From Duncaniella sp. (GTDB taxonomy: Bacteria > Bacteroidota > Bacteroidia > Bacteroidales > Muribaculaceae): 15,310 bases of DNA. The stretch is from assembly GCF_029054785.1 (NCBI RefSeq), contig NZ_JAIDEN010000070.1, forward strand, positions 1 through 15,310. Reading direction: 5' to 3'. The notes beneath the pieces are model-generated. The model was not told where the DNA came from. It searched no databases and saw only the letters and a list, made by a program, of their open reading frames with translations. The position numbers and the translations under genes were made by a program. Each line of letters begins with the position of its first letter. Position 1 is the first letter of the stretch. Positions 15,220-15,310 of this stretch are shown piece by piece.

Positions 15220-15310
15220 TCTAAGGTTTCATGGTTTAGAGGTTGTTTAATAACAATAGTTAAAATCTGAGCGAAAGTTTTGAGGTGGATATGGTTCTGA
15301 ATTGAAGGAG

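Noticed and set aside
1..15310. CRISPR array, tRNA, rRNA, insertion sequence or prophage genes
   Set aside because: No regularly spaced repeats, no tRNA-like cloverleaf, and no transposase or phage protein motifs were seen on either strand.

Overview
The window looks like the chromosome of a gut-type Bacteroidales bacterium, possibly Muribaculaceae or a close relative. The grounds are a SusC/SusD pair, a multidomain secreted polysaccharide lyase with a type IX secretion (T9SS) C-terminal tail, Bacteroidetes-type -7 promoter elements (TAnnTTTG) and weak Shine-Dalgarno signals. The family-level placement is inference. All nine genes I accept lie on the minus strand, so the biological reading order runs from high to low coordinates.

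Right end (15310 to 11356): housekeeping genes. A NupG-type nucleoside/H+ symporter is followed after 9 nt by the 16S rRNA m3U1498 methyltransferase RsmE. After 139 nt comes an exported tetratricopeptide-repeat protein, closed by a 13-bp hairpin at 11279-11309.

Middle (11278 to 820): a compact polysaccharide utilization locus. It holds a SusC-type TonB-dependent transporter, a SusD-type surface lipoprotein, a small secreted protein and a 1186-residue secreted pectate lyase (PL1-like). The likely substrate is pectin or a pectic backbone. Strong hairpins separate susCD from the small secreted gene, that gene from the lyase, and the lyase from the next operon. No regulator gene (HTCS, SusR, ECF sigma/anti-sigma) lies next to the pair.

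The most notable feature is in the 378-nt gap upstream of susC. An exact 18-bp inverted repeat (11061-11078 and 11238-11255) flanks a 159-bp segment. That segment carries a Bacteroidetes-type promoter pointing at susC. This has the architecture of a phase-variable invertible promoter, and the sequenced copy is in the ON orientation. If flipped, the promoter would fire away from susC into the hairpin at 11279-11309. The small secreted protein also appears to share a domain with the middle of the pectate lyase, which suggests a common, unnamed beta-rich module.

Left end (739 to 1): a cell-division pair, a short coiled-coil protein (ZapB-like role only inferred) overlapping zapA by one base (TGATG). 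In Bacteroidetes zapA is often followed by 6S RNA and rny; the window stops before that could be seen.
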